Part shown: positions 47,150-55,883 of the stretch, piece after piece
How the letters are laid out: each line of letters begins with the position of its first letter
Numbering within the stretch: position 1 is the first letter of the stretch
From: Asaccharospora irregularis DSM 2635
Lineage (GTDB): Bacteria > Bacillota > Clostridia > Peptostreptococcales > Peptostreptococcaceae
DNA length: 64,000 bases
Reading direction: 5' to 3'
Assembly: GCF_900129815.1 (NCBI RefSeq)
Contig: NZ_FQWX01000002.1
Span: forward strand, 104,870-168,869
Notes under the pieces: model-generated
Seen by the model: the letters and a program-made list of their open reading frames with translations, nothing else
Databases searched by the model: none
What the model was told of the DNA's origin: nothing
Program-made: the position numbers and the translations under genes

Positions 47150-48031
47150 ATGAATTATAAAAAAATGACAAATAAAAATAATATAGGTTTACTTACTAAT
47201 TATGAACAAATCAAGTCAAGAGAAAGAGTTAATAATCATGGAGAAGTATTGACACCAGAATGGTTAGTTAGAGATATGTTAGACTTATTGCCAAGAGGAG
47301 TATCGAAAATACAATCAAGATACCTTGAAACCTCTGCTGGAGAAGGAATTTTTTTAGTAGAAATATTACGTAGAAAACTAGATACAGTATTTAGAATGTA
47401 TAATAAAGCATCAGACCGAGAGTTTTTCACAATAGTTGCACTTTGTAATATTTATGGTCTTGAACTATTAAAAGATAATGTTGAAGTTATAAAGATACGT
47501 TTAGAAATGATTGTAAAGGATTTTTTTATAAATAAAAATAATATGACTACTAGTAATATTTTTTTTGATATTATAAAGATGATTTTAGATATAAATATCA
47601 TTAATATGGATTCAATGAAGTTTAAGGAACCTGTATTTGATGATGATAAACAAATAATGTTAAATAGTAATGGTGGGTTTATTTATAAAGATGAGTTAGC
47701 ACGTATATCAGAATGGGAATTTGATTACGGGAATAAGAAAGTTAAGCGAATTGAATACTATTATGAAGATTTGGTAAATAAACAAAAAGAAGAGTATTTA
47801 TTAAAAGAGCAAGAAAAAGAATCAGTAAAAAAAAGTGATAATATCAAACTGAATGAAGATTGTTATATCAAAAAAGCCAAAAAATATGAACAAGTATCAT
47901 TTTTAGATAATTTAAATACAAACGATGAAATTAAATCAAATAATAAAATAAAAAATATAGAAAAATCAATATTAAATCCTGTTAGGATATTTGAAAGTGT
48001 AAACTATTTAAAACTTTTAGACTTAAAGTAG
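47150..48031 (+). CDS. Small DNA-methylase-like subunit with SAM-binding motif but no catalytic NPPY
   Basis: A 293-residue protein with the N-terminus of an adenine DNA methylase: NNHGEVLTPEWLVRDMLDLLP followed by YLETSAGEGIFLVEILRRKL, which corresponds to motifs X and I (SAM pocket). The catalytic (N/D)PPY motif is missing; the rest is charged and helical, ending KNIEKSILNPVRIFES. The 1336-residue protein 12 bases downstream has NPPY but no evident motif I, so the two may form one split methyltransferase. No good ribosome-binding site precedes ATG 47150; ATG 47165 is possible. Confidence 0.72.
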   Translation: MNYKKMTNKNNIGLLTNYEQIKSRERVNNHGEVLTPEWLVRDMLDLLPRGVSKIQSRYLETSAGEGIFLVEILRRKLDTVFRMYNKASDREFFTIVALCNIYGLELLKDNVEVIKIRLEMIVKDFFINKNNMTTSNIFFDIIKMILDINIINMDSMKFKEPVFDDDKQIMLNSNGGFIYKDELARISEWEFDYGNKKVKRIEYYYEDLVNKQKEEYLLKEQEKESVKKSDNIKLNEDCYIKKAKKYEQVSFLDNLNTNDEIKSNNKIKNIEKSILNPVRIFESVNYLKLLDLK

Positions 48032-48043
48032 GGGGAAGAATAG

Positions 48044-51000
48044 ATGTGTAGAACGGACTATAAAACATTTGAAAGCAAATTAATTTATATATTTGCAATA
48101 CAAGATGAAACGCATAAAGGATTATTAAAAATTGGGGATACAACTTTTTGTGGAAGTCCTTATGATAGAAAATCAATTGAAGATGCTGCAAAAAAGAGGA
48201 TTGATCAGTACACTGTTACTGCGAACATAGAATATGAATTACTGTATGTTGATTTAGCAATTACAAAAAAGGGTGAATACTTTAGAGATTATGATGTCCA
48301 TAATGTTTTAAAACGTTCGGGTATTGAAACTTATAAGAGTACTGATAAAAGAAGAGGCCGTGAATGGTTTAAATTAGACTTGAATACTGCTAAAAATGCT
48401 ATAGAAGTAGTCAAGGAAGGGAGAAAAGCTTTAAACTCTGAAGATATAAGCGAAGGTTTTAATCCAATAATATTTAGACCAGAACAGAAGAAAGCGATTG
48501 AAGAGACATTAAAATCAATTAAAGATAGTTTAAAAAGCAAAGATAAGGATAAGTCTAAAAAGAAGCTTTGGAATGCAAAAATGAGATTTGGAAAGACTTT
48601 AACAGCATTACAAGTTGCAAAAGAGGCAAATTTTAAAAAGACTATTATTATTACACATAGACCAGTTGTTTCAGATGGTTGGTTTGAAGATTTTTATAAA
48701 ATTTTTCATAATACAGAATATGTTTTTGGTTCTAAAGATAAGGGAGAAGATTTAACTACATTACTTAAGAAAGGAAAACCATTTGTATACTTTGCCTCTA
48801 TGCAAGATTTAAGAGGTTCAGCGCTTGTTGGAGGAAATTTTAGTAAGAATGATTTAATCTTTGATACAGAATGGGATTTTGTTATCGTAGACGAAGCCCA
48901 TGAAGGAAATTTAACAGATCGAGCTAAACGTGTTCATAAAAATATAAAAAGAACATTTACACTAGAGCTTTCAGGAACACCATTTAATCTAATTGATGAA
49001 TATGAAAATGAAGATGATATTTATACTTGGGATTATATAATGGAGCAAAAAGCTAAAGAAGAGTGGAGCATAAATAACTTTGGAGACTCAAATCCATATG
49101 AAAGTTTACCTAAGCTATCAATGTTTACTTATCAACTTGACAGAGAATTTAGAAATACAAAATATGTTGAAGTTGAAGACAAGGCTTTTAATTTTAAAGA
49201 ATTTTTCCGTACATATAATGATGAAGAACCTATTATTGAAAAACGAGGTAAATTCATACATGAAGACGATGTATGTAAGTTTTTAGATTTGATAACAACA
49301 AAAGATGATACTACTAATTTTCCGTTTTCAACTGAGTACTATCGCAATAACTTAAAAAACACATTATGGCTAGTTCCAGGTGTTGCTGAAGCTAGAGCAT
49401 TAAGTGAATTAATGAAAAATCATGTTATTTTTAGAAACTTTGAGATAGTTAATGTAGCTGGCGATGGAGATGATGAGGATGAAAATGAAGATGCATTACA
49501 AAAAGTAAAAAATGCAATAGGAAGTAATCCAGATAAATCTTATACAATTACAATAACATGTGGTAAGTTGACCACAGGAGTAAGCATACCTGCATGGACA
49601 GGTGTAATGATGCTTTCAAATACATCTTCTGCATCAACATATCTTCAAACAGCGTTTAGGGTTCAAACACCTGCAAATATTGGTGGTAAGATGAAAATAA
49701 ATTGTTATGTATTTGATTTTGCACCAGATAGAACTTTAAAAATGGTAGCTCAAGCGGCTAGATTAAATACTAAAGCTGGAAGACTAAACTCGCAAGAACA
49801 AAAAATTGCAATGGGTGAGTTTTTAAATTATTGTTCAATTGTAAGCCTAGATGACAGTAAAATGGGAGAAATTAATGTAGAAACATTGCTTAGACAATTA
49901 AAGAAAGCATCTGCTGAAAAGGTAGCTAATAATGGTTTTGATGATATAAGACTTTACAATGATGAACTTTTACGTTTAGATGAAGTTGACATAAGAGATT
50001 TTAATGATTTAAAAGCTATTATAGGAGAATCTAAACAAGATAAAAAGCCACTTGATGTAACTATAAATAACCAAGGCTTTGATGATGAAGAATGGGAAAA
50101 AGCAGAAAAAGCGGATAAAAAAAGTAAGAAAGACAGAACACCTGAAGAATTAGAAGCCCTAGAAAAAATGAAACAATTACGTAAGCAAAGAGATACAATG
50201 ATAAGTGTATTAAGAGGTATCAGTATTCGTATTCCAATGATGGTATATGGAGCCAATATTGATTATGATAAAGAGATAACAGTTAAAAATTTTGCTGATA
50301 TAGTTGATGATATATCATGGAAAGAATTTATGCCTGATGGAGTAACTAAGGAGCTTTGGAAAAAATTTATTAAATATTATGATAATGATATATTTATAGA
50401 AGCCGGATTAAAAATACGTAGAAAAGCTAGAGCTGCTGATGAATCAAAAACAGTTAAAGAAAGAATTATAAAAATTGCAGAGATTTTTAAAACTTTTAAA
50501 AATCCAGATAAAGAAACTGTTTTAACTTCTTGGAATACAGTAAATCGTCATATTACGGATACCATAGGTGGAGAATGCTTTTTTGATGATGAGTTTGAGG
50601 TTTCTTATTTACAAGATGAAAATACACGATTTATTGATAGTAGAGATAGTGCAAATAAACCTATTTTAAATAAAGAATCAAAAGTATTAGAAATAAATTC
50701 TAAGTCAGGATTATATCCTTTACTAGCAGCTTATTCTATATATGGTGATAAAGTTAAAAACTTTAAACAAAGACAAAATAAGTATGTTACAGAGAATACA
50801 TTATTAGAGCTATGGGAAAAAACTTTACATAAAAATATTTATGTATTAGCAAAAACACCTATGGCAAAAAGTATTACAGAAAGAACATTACGTGGATATT
50901 CAGACAAAGTAGTCAATGTTGAATATTATGAAAATATAACAGATGATGTTAAAAAAAGTTGTGATAAATTCAATAGTAAAGTACAACAATTATTTAAAGA

Positions 51001-52054
51001 AAGAGGTGGAGACAATTTGAAATTTGATGTTATTATAGGAAATCCACCGTATCAAGAAATGGATGGTGGAGCTCAAGCAAGTGCAAGCCCAATATACCAA
51101 AACTTTGTTCAAGCGGCTAAGGAGCTTAATCCTAGGTATATATCTTTAATCATGCCAAGTAGATGGTATACAGGAGGTAAGGGTTTAGATTCATTTAGAG
51201 ATGAAATGCTAAATGATGAACATATACGTGAGTTACATGACTGGTTAACGCCAGAGGATATTTTCCCAAATACTAATATACGTGGTGGAGTATGTTATTT
51301 CTTATGGGATAGTAAGTATGACAATAAAGAAAGTTTAACTCGTGTTGTAACTCATCAGCACAATGAAGTTGTAAGTGATGTTATGAGACCGATGAAAATA
51401 AGAGATGTAGATATATTTATTAGAGATTATAGGGCAAATTCAATTTTAGCAAAAATATTAGAATATCAGAAAAATTTAAATAACAAAAAGTGGATAACTG
51501 AGTATGTATCACCTAGAAAACCTTTTGGATTTGGTGGTAACTTTACAAAGGATAGTAAATTCCATAATAATTCAAAAAAATTATCAGAGCCAATTAAGTG
51601 TTATGGTAAAGGTTTAGTAGGATATGTTGAACGTAAAGATATAACGGTAAGAACAGAATGGATAGATAAGTGGAAAATATATACAGCTCGTGCAAATAAT
51701 ATAGGTACTGAATTAAGGGATGATAATTTTAATACTATTATAGGAGAACCAGGAACTATATGTACTGAAACATATTTAGCTATAGGCGCTGATTTAAATT
51801 TAGATGAAGCTTCAGTGAATAATCTATCTTCATTTTTACAAACTAAATTTTCACGTTATCTTCATAGTTTATCAAAGTCAAGTCAAGATGCAACTAGAAC
51901 TACTTACCGCTTTATACCTATGCAAGATTTTAGTAATAACGGTGATATAGATTGGTCAGTTTCTACACATATTATTGATAGACAACTTTATGAGAAGTAT
52001 GGTTTATCTGATGAGGAAGTTGAGTTTGTAGAATCAAAAATTAAGGCTATGTAA
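48044..52054 (+). CDS. GIY-YIG-like nuclease / SF2 helicase / Eco57I-type methylase fusion (restriction-modification protein)
   Basis: A 1336-residue multidomain protein. Residues about 10-115 look like a GIY-YIG nuclease of the T5orf172/Mug113 type (LIYIFAIQDE, GLLKIGDT, a later EYFRDYDVHNVL and RGREWF). A superfamily 2 helicase follows: Walker A-like MRFGKT (180-185), DEAH (283-286), SGTPF (310-314) and an arginine-finger-like TAFRVQTP (Arg539). From about residue 990 an Eco57I-type methylase half has FDVIIGNPPYQEM (NPPY 1000-1003), SLIMPSRWYTGG and NTNIRGGVCYFLWD. It presumably methylates and cleaves DNA with the upstream subunit. GGGGGAAG precedes the ATG. Confidence 0.82.
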   Translation: MCRTDYKTFESKLIYIFAIQDETHKGLLKIGDTTFCGSPYDRKSIEDAAKKRIDQYTVTANIEYELLYVDLAITKKGEYFRDYDVHNVLKRSGIETYKSTDKRRGREWFKLDLNTAKNAIEVVKEGRKALNSEDISEGFNPIIFRPEQKKAIEETLKSIKDSLKSKDKDKSKKKLWNAKMRFGKTLTALQVAKEANFKKTIIITHRPVVSDGWFEDFYKIFHNTEYVFGSKDKGEDLTTLLKKGKPFVYFASMQDLRGSALVGGNFSKNDLIFDTEWDFVIVDEAHEGNLTDRAKRVHKNIKRTFTLELSGTPFNLIDEYENEDDIYTWDYIMEQKAKEEWSINNFGDSNPYESLPKLSMFTYQLDREFRNTKYVEVEDKAFNFKEFFRTYNDEEPIIEKRGKFIHEDDVCKFLDLITTKDDTTNFPFSTEYYRNNLKNTLWLVPGVAEARALSELMKNHVIFRNFEIVNVAGDGDDEDENEDALQKVKNAIGSNPDKSYTITITCGKLTTGVSIPAWTGVMMLSNTSSASTYLQTAFRVQTPANIGGKMKINCYVFDFAPDRTLKMVAQAARLNTKAGRLNSQEQKIAMGEFLNYCSIVSLDDSKMGEINVETLLRQLKKASAEKVANNGFDDIRLYNDELLRLDEVDIRDFNDLKAIIGESKQDKKPLDVTINNQGFDDEEWEKAEKADKKSKKDRTPEELEALEKMKQLRKQRDTMISVLRGISIRIPMMVYGANIDYDKEITVKNFADIVDDISWKEFMPDGVTKELWKKFIKYYDNDIFIEAGLKIRRKARAADESKTVKERIIKIAEIFKTFKNPDKETVLTSWNTVNRHITDTIGGECFFDDEFEVSYLQDENTRFIDSRDSANKPILNKESKVLEINSKSGLYPLLAAYSIYGDKVKNFKQRQNKYVTENTLLELWEKTLHKNIYVLAKTPMAKSITERTLRGYSDKVVNVEYYENITDDVKKSCDKFNSKVQQLFKERGGDNLKFDVIIGNPPYQEMDGGAQASASPIYQNFVQAAKELNPRYISLIMPSRWYTGGKGLDSFRDEMLNDEHIRELHDWLTPEDIFPNTNIRGGVCYFLWDSKYDNKESLTRVVTHQHNEVVSDVMRPMKIRDVDIFIRDYRANSILAKILEYQKNLNNKKWITEYVSPRKPFGFGGNFTKDSKFHNNSKKLSEPIKCYGKGLVGYVERKDITVRTEWIDKWKIYTARANNIGTELRDDNFNTIIGEPGTICTETYLAIGADLNLDEASVNNLSSFLQTKFSRYLHSLSKSSQDATRTTYRFIPMQDFSNNGDIDWSVSTHIIDRQLYEKYGLSDEEVEFVESKIKAM

Positions 52055-52085
52055 TATATATAATATGCAAAACATAGAATTTAAA

Positions 52086-52143
52086 TTATTAGATTAATGA
52101 TTATATGATAAAATAATTTTACTACATAATCTTAATCTAATAA
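52086..52143. other. Long hairpin between the restriction system and Kiwa
   Basis: TTATTAGATTAATGATTAT (52086-52104) pairs with ATAATCTTAATCTAATAA (52126-52143) through 18 base pairs with one bulge. No T run follows, so simple termination is doubtful; a processing or attenuating role before the kwaA leader is conceivable. Confidence 0.5.
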
Positions 52144-52177
52144 ATGTAATTTATGATAATACATGGAGGTGTTTTAA

Positions 52178-52816
52178 ATAAGTGAGAATTTAAAGTTAAA
52201 ATATTCATTAATTTTTCAATCATTTGCACCGTTATTTTTATTAATACTTATAAAGAATTTTAAGGTTTTGCATATTAAATTAAGTTATAAGTTTATTGAT
52301 AAGCTATTTAATAAAGAGTGGTCAGTATTTAAAATTATACTTAAACATGATGAATTATTGACATATATAGTGGTTTTAATATGCACATTATGGATAATTA
52401 TATCTATAATTGCATACTTAAAGTTTAAAAATTTCCAAACCTCAGGATTTCAAGAAGATGATGAAATACAGATAAGAAATTATACAACAGATACAGGACT
52501 GGGATTTTTTATGACATTTGTACTTCCATTAGTACTAGATGATTTAGGAGAACCTCGAGAATTTATTGCTTTTATCGTTATGATTTTACTTGTCATAATA
52601 CTTATGTTAAGAACTAATTTATACTACCAAAATCCGGTGTTGATAATACTTGGATATACTACATTTATCTTTGAAATAAAAAATCCTCAGGATAGAAGAA
52701 TGAAGGATAAGGACTGTATAGGAATAACAAAAGGAAAGATAAATGGAGAAGGAATAATAAAATATCAATATATAGCAGATGATGTTTTTGTAGTATATGA
52801 TAAGAATAGGGGATGA
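52178..52816 (+). CDS. kwaA: Kiwa anti-phage membrane protein KwaA, apparent ATA start
   Basis: Membrane component of the two-gene Kiwa system. The frame is open from 52178 and would encode ISENLKLKYSLIFQSFAPLF and onward for 212 residues with four spans (about 11-30, 65-85, 108-120, 123-140) and a cytoplasmic tail. The first codon is ATA, six bases after a perfect GGAGGTG. No ATG, GTG or TTG precedes the first span; the next candidate, TTG 52268, deletes that span and lacks a ribosome-binding site. Either ATA is used as a start or the start codon has mutated. KwaA is called from topology and from the KwaB-like gene 4 bases downstream. Confidence 0.7.
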   Translation: MSENLKLKYSLIFQSFAPLFLLILIKNFKVLHIKLSYKFIDKLFNKEWSVFKIILKHDELLTYIVVLICTLWIIISIIAYLKFKNFQTSGFQEDDEIQIRNYTTDTGLGFFMTFVLPLVLDDLGEPREFIAFIVMILLVIILMLRTNLYYQNPVLIILGYTTFIFEIKNPQDRRMKDKDCIGITKGKINGEGIIKYQYIADDVFVVYDKNRG

Positions 52817-52820
52817 TATA

Positions 52821-53777
52821 ATGAATAAAGAAGAAATTATACAAAATATCAATAATATGTTTACCAATAAAGAATATATGTTTGATGCTTATGTACTTAC
52901 TAAAGGGGAAGCTTTATTAAAAAAATTAATTTTAGATGAAGGAAATCCTACAATAGATTCAGGTAATTTTAAGAAAAGTATTCAAAATTCTATTGAAGAA
53001 TTGATCATAGATAAGTTTACTAATGAAAATGTAGATTATAGTTCAGCGGAAAATATTGCAGATAATCAGAAGAAATTTTATATAATTAACCAAGATAGTT
53101 TATATCAACCATTTTCAGTAGTTAAAGAAACATTTGAACCAATTGATAGATTTAAGACACAAGATATAGATAAAGCATTAGGTATATTATTTAAATATAA
53201 ACGAGGTGACTTATGTATGTGGGCTTATCAGCATATATATCCAACATCGATACCTAGCCCAAAGAATAAGTTTTGGTCTATTCAAAAACATAATGATATA
53301 TTCATAGAAATGAAAGAGGTAATATTTCCTATATTAAAAAAAATAGATATTTTAATAATAGGAGATAATATTATTACAAGTAATATATCATTGATGGAGC
53401 GTTCATTTAAATTTCAAGGATTTATCAAGTCAAAGGCAGAGCAATCTATTCAAAAGATAGAAACATTAAACTTAGTAAGTAATATTGACAAGCTTACCGA
53501 ATATATTGGAAGGTCGAAGCTTATTTATTCAAAAAGAATGATGAGAATAAGTAGCTCAAAAGTTTTGGACAAGACATCACAAGAATTAATAAATAGTGTA
53601 GAAAGCTTACCTAGATGGAAGGGGAAATTTAATATACAAGATAATAAAATTGTATTAAGTACATATAAAGAAGTTGAGAGTCTGATTGATTTATTAGATG
53701 AAACATATACAAGGTCTGATGTTACAGGTCATGAATATAAGACTGATGTTAAGAAGTTAGCTGAACCTGTAGCATAG
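52821..53777 (+). CDS. kwaB: Kiwa protein KwaB (DUF4868)
   Basis: Cytoplasmic partner of KwaA; in characterised Kiwa systems KwaB binds DNA and blocks phage replication. ATG 52821 follows AGGGGATGAT (an upstream ATG at 52797 lies within kwaA), giving 318 residues, the family length. The DUF4868 pattern is recognizable: FYIINQDSLYQPFSVVKETF, IFLYKRGDL-like LFKYKRGDLCMWAYQHIY, ISLMERSFKFQGFIKSKAEQ, and IETLNLVSNIDKLTEYIGRSK. The tail NKIVLSTYKEVESLIDLLDETYTRS carries a C-terminal helix-rich end. The next DNA is an IS3 element. Confidence 0.8.
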   Translation: MNKEEIIQNINNMFTNKEYMFDAYVLTKGEALLKKLILDEGNPTIDSGNFKKSIQNSIEELIIDKFTNENVDYSSAENIADNQKKFYIINQDSLYQPFSVVKETFEPIDRFKTQDIDKALGILFKYKRGDLCMWAYQHIYPTSIPSPKNKFWSIQKHNDIFIEMKEVIFPILKKIDILIIGDNIITSNISLMERSFKFQGFIKSKAEQSIQKIETLNLVSNIDKLTEYIGRSKLIYSKRMMRISSSKVLDKTSQELINSVESLPRWKGKFNIQDNKIVLSTYKEVESLIDLLDETYTRSDVTGHEYKTDVKKLAEPVA

Positions 53778-53802
53778 TACGGTGATCAGTAAAAGTAAAA
53801 TG

Positions 53803-53855
53803 TACCCTATAAAGTAGACAATTAATAAAAAGGTCTACTCTATAGGGTATTTTTG
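53803..53855 (+). terminator. Terminator formed by the left end of the IS element
   Basis: TACCCTATAAAGTAGAC (53803-53819) pairs with GTCTACTCTATAGGGTA (53833-53849) with one mismatch, then TTTTTG. It lies inside the IS, so it stops read-through from kwaB into the transposase and now serves as the Kiwa terminator. Confidence 0.8.
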
Positions 53856-53894
53856 TATATAATTAAATAAAAAATAGAATTGGAGAAAACTTTA

Positions 53895-54314
53895 ATGAGT
53901 AAGAAGTTATTTACAGAAGAAGAAGTAAGTATATTGAAACAAAATAAATATGTTAAAAAGGTTAGTTCAAAGGGAATTACTTATACAGATGAATTCAAAA
54001 GAATATTTATAGATGAAAGTAATAATGGTAAATTACCTAGAATAATATTTGAAGAATGTGGATTTGATATTGATATTATAGGTACGCAAAGAGTTAAATC
54101 TTCTGCAGATAGATGGCGTTCAGCCTTCAAAAACGGCGGAGCTGTAAGACTTATAGATACTCGTAAGTACAATAATGGTAGGCCAGTTGAGAAAGATCTA
54201 ACTTTAGAAGAAAAATATAAGAAACTAGAAGCTAAAATGAAGTTACTTCAAGCTGAAAATGAATTGCTAAAAAAGTTAGACATGATAGAAAGGAGAGTGT
54301 TAAAAAAGAAGTAA
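53895..54314 (+). CDS. IS3-family transposase OrfA
   Basis: A 139-residue HTH protein. ATG 53895 follows GGAGAAAAC; a TTG at 53880 overlaps that site. The N-terminal half (TYTDEFKRIFIDESNNG) is the IS150-type helix-turn-helix; the C-terminal LTLEEKYKKLEAKMKLLQAENELLKKL is a leucine-zipper coiled coil. A slippery heptamer A-AAA-AAG at 54302-54308, preceded by AGGAG, allows a -1 shift into OrfB. The unshifted product acts as regulator. Confidence 0.92.
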   Translation: MSKKLFTEEEVSILKQNKYVKKVSSKGITYTDEFKRIFIDESNNGKLPRIIFEECGFDIDIIGTQRVKSSADRWRSAFKNGGAVRLIDTRKYNNGRPVEKDLTLEEKYKKLEAKMKLLQAENELLKKLDMIERRVLKKK

Positions 54315-54379
54315 ATTTATTCTCTTGTGAAAAATATGAAATTATTAAATCTACAATAAAAAAATATAAGCTAAGAAAC

Positions 54380-55225
54380 ATGATAAGTTATTTGTGTAAA
54401 GTTGCAGGTGTTTCTCGCTCTGGATTCTACAGATATTTTTTATCGAAAAATGAAAAATTAAGAAAATCTAAAGAAGAAGAGGATATTTTAGCTAAAGAAA
54501 ATGTATTAAAAGCATTTAATTACAAAGGTCGTAAGAAAGGTGCAAGGCAGATAAAAATGGTTTTAAAGGATAAATTTAATATAGTATATAATTTAAAACG
54601 CATTCGAAGAATAATGAAAAAATATGAAATAGTCTGCCCATTTAGGAAAGCTAATCCTTATAGACGTATGATGAAAGCAACTAAAGAACATACTGTTGTT
54701 CCTAATTTGGTAAATAGAGAATTCAAGCAAGGTATACCAGGTAAAATATTATTAACAGATATTACATATTTAAACTATAAAAATGGAAAAAGAGCTTATT
54801 TATCAACAATAAAAGATTCATCTACGAATGAGATATTGGCTCACTATGTTTCAGATAGCCTACGGCTAGAAATTGTCTTAAATACATTAGAAAAACTTAA
54901 ATTGAATGGAAGTTTAAAACTTAATAGCGACGCTATTTTACACTCTGATCAAGGGGTACATTATACGAGCCCTAAATTTCAAAAGAAAGTAAAGAAACTA
55001 GGATTAAAACAATCTATGTCTCGAAGAGGAAATTGTTGGGATAATGCTCCACAAGAATCGTTCTTTGGTCATTTTAAAGATGAAGTTACTCTTAATAAAT
55101 GTAGTTCCTTAGATGAAGTTATAAATGAAATAGATGACTATATGAATTACTATAATAATGATAGATATCAATGGAATTTAAACAAGATGACTCCTGTTCA
55201 ATACAGAAATCATCTTGTTTGTTAA
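54380..55225 (+). CDS. IS3-family transposase OrfB (DDE integrase catalytic part)
   Basis: A 281-residue catalytic portion, normally made as an OrfAB fusion: the frame is open back to the slippery site, with VKKEVNLFSCEKYEIIKST joining the two. The rve domain has the DDE residues in LLTDITYL, LHSDQGVHYTSP and NAPQESFFGHFKDE; the N-terminal HTH_21 region has RKKGARQIKMVLKDK. It looks intact, so the element may be active. Confidence 0.93.
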   Translation: MISYLCKVAGVSRSGFYRYFLSKNEKLRKSKEEEDILAKENVLKAFNYKGRKKGARQIKMVLKDKFNIVYNLKRIRRIMKKYEIVCPFRKANPYRRMMKATKEHTVVPNLVNREFKQGIPGKILLTDITYLNYKNGKRAYLSTIKDSSTNEILAHYVSDSLRLEIVLNTLEKLKLNGSLKLNSDAILHSDQGVHYTSPKFQKKVKKLGLKQSMSRRGNCWDNAPQESFFGHFKDEVTLNKCSSLDEVINEIDDYMNYYNNDRYQWNLNKMTPVQYRNHLVC

Positions 55226-55365
55226 ATATCCCTTTTTTTAAATTGTCCTTGACAAGGGGTACATTTTATAATAAAGAGGCTTTTATTTTATATACTTACA
55301 CTATACTAGATTATATTTAAATAAATCTTTAGAGCATTTAAACTTTTTTGTTTTTATTAATTTGC

Positions 55366-55824
55366 TTAATAAATTGCTTTATTCTTAGTATATTTCTTTA
55401 TTACTATACTACTGATATAGAATATAAGTGGGAGCAAAATAATAAGCTGAATTACAGGTAGTAAACCAATATTAGTGTTTAGAAATAAAGGCATGGTTTC
55501 TGGGTTATATCCCCATCTACCTGTGTAAAGAGCATGAATCTCAAAATAAAAACTTAGAAATAAGGCGTAGAGTATAGTAATTATATAATCATGCTTATGC
55601 CATTTCTTCAAAATCCAATTTATATCATTATTTACAACAACTAATAACATATATAATATCAGACTCATATTCATATCTCCAAATGTGGCACTCAACATTA
55701 GTCTAGTGTGTCCTGTTACGTCGTCAATAACATAAAACCTTCCGCACTGTGAATACTCCCAAATACCTTGTAAAATAAAAGCAACTATAGCTACAACTAA
55801 AATATTTCTTATAAAACTTTTCAT
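55366..55824 (-). CDS. Small polytopic membrane protein of unknown function
   Basis: The frame reaches 55866, but ATG 55824 has GGAGG on the minus strand, giving 152 residues starting MKSFIRNILVVAIVAF. There are four spans; the pattern QGIWEYSQCGRFY near the start and GRWGYNPETMPLFLN ... GLLPVIQLIILLPLIFY near the end recalls small enzyme-like or transporter-like membrane proteins, but I do not recognise the family. It is 59 bases after the histidine kinase gene in the same direction and may be the last gene of that operon. Confidence 0.7.
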   Translation of the reverse strand: MKSFIRNILVVAIVAFILQGIWEYSQCGRFYVIDDVTGHTRLMLSATFGDMNMSLILYMLLVVVNNDINWILKKWHKHDYIITILYALFLSFYFEIHALYTGRWGYNPETMPLFLNTNIGLLPVIQLIILLPLIFYISSIVIKKYTKNKAIY

Positions 55825-55883
55825 TAGTTCCTCCGTATAATAATATCTAAAATTATTATATATCAAATCGGAGTAAAATAAAC

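Larger units (their letters stand above)
53801..55263 (+). mobile_element. IS3-family (IS150 group) insertion sequence, complete
   Basis: Two overlapping-frame ORFs are flanked by imperfect 23-base terminal inverted repeats: the left end begins TGTACCC and reaches GACAATT, and the right end is the complement with the same TGTACCC ... GACAATT blocks (15 of 23 positions match). The flanks TAAAA and TTTTA are also complementary, so the true ends may extend five bases further. No clear target duplication is visible. Length is about 1.46 kb. It lies 24 bases after kwaB. Confidence 0.85.

Noticed and set aside
47150..48031. Orphan complete DNA methyltransferase
   Set aside because: It has the SAM-binding motif but lacks the catalytic NPPY/DPPY motif, so it is better described as half of a split enzyme.
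52268..52816. KwaA starting at TTG 52268
   Set aside because: It lacks a ribosome-binding site and would remove the first membrane span, while in-frame coding continues upstream to a perfect ribosome-binding site at 52165.
53791..55273. Target-site duplication around the IS3 element
   Set aside because: The flanks read TAAAA and TTTTA, which are complementary rather than directly repeated, so they look like extended inverted repeats or chance in AT-rich DNA.
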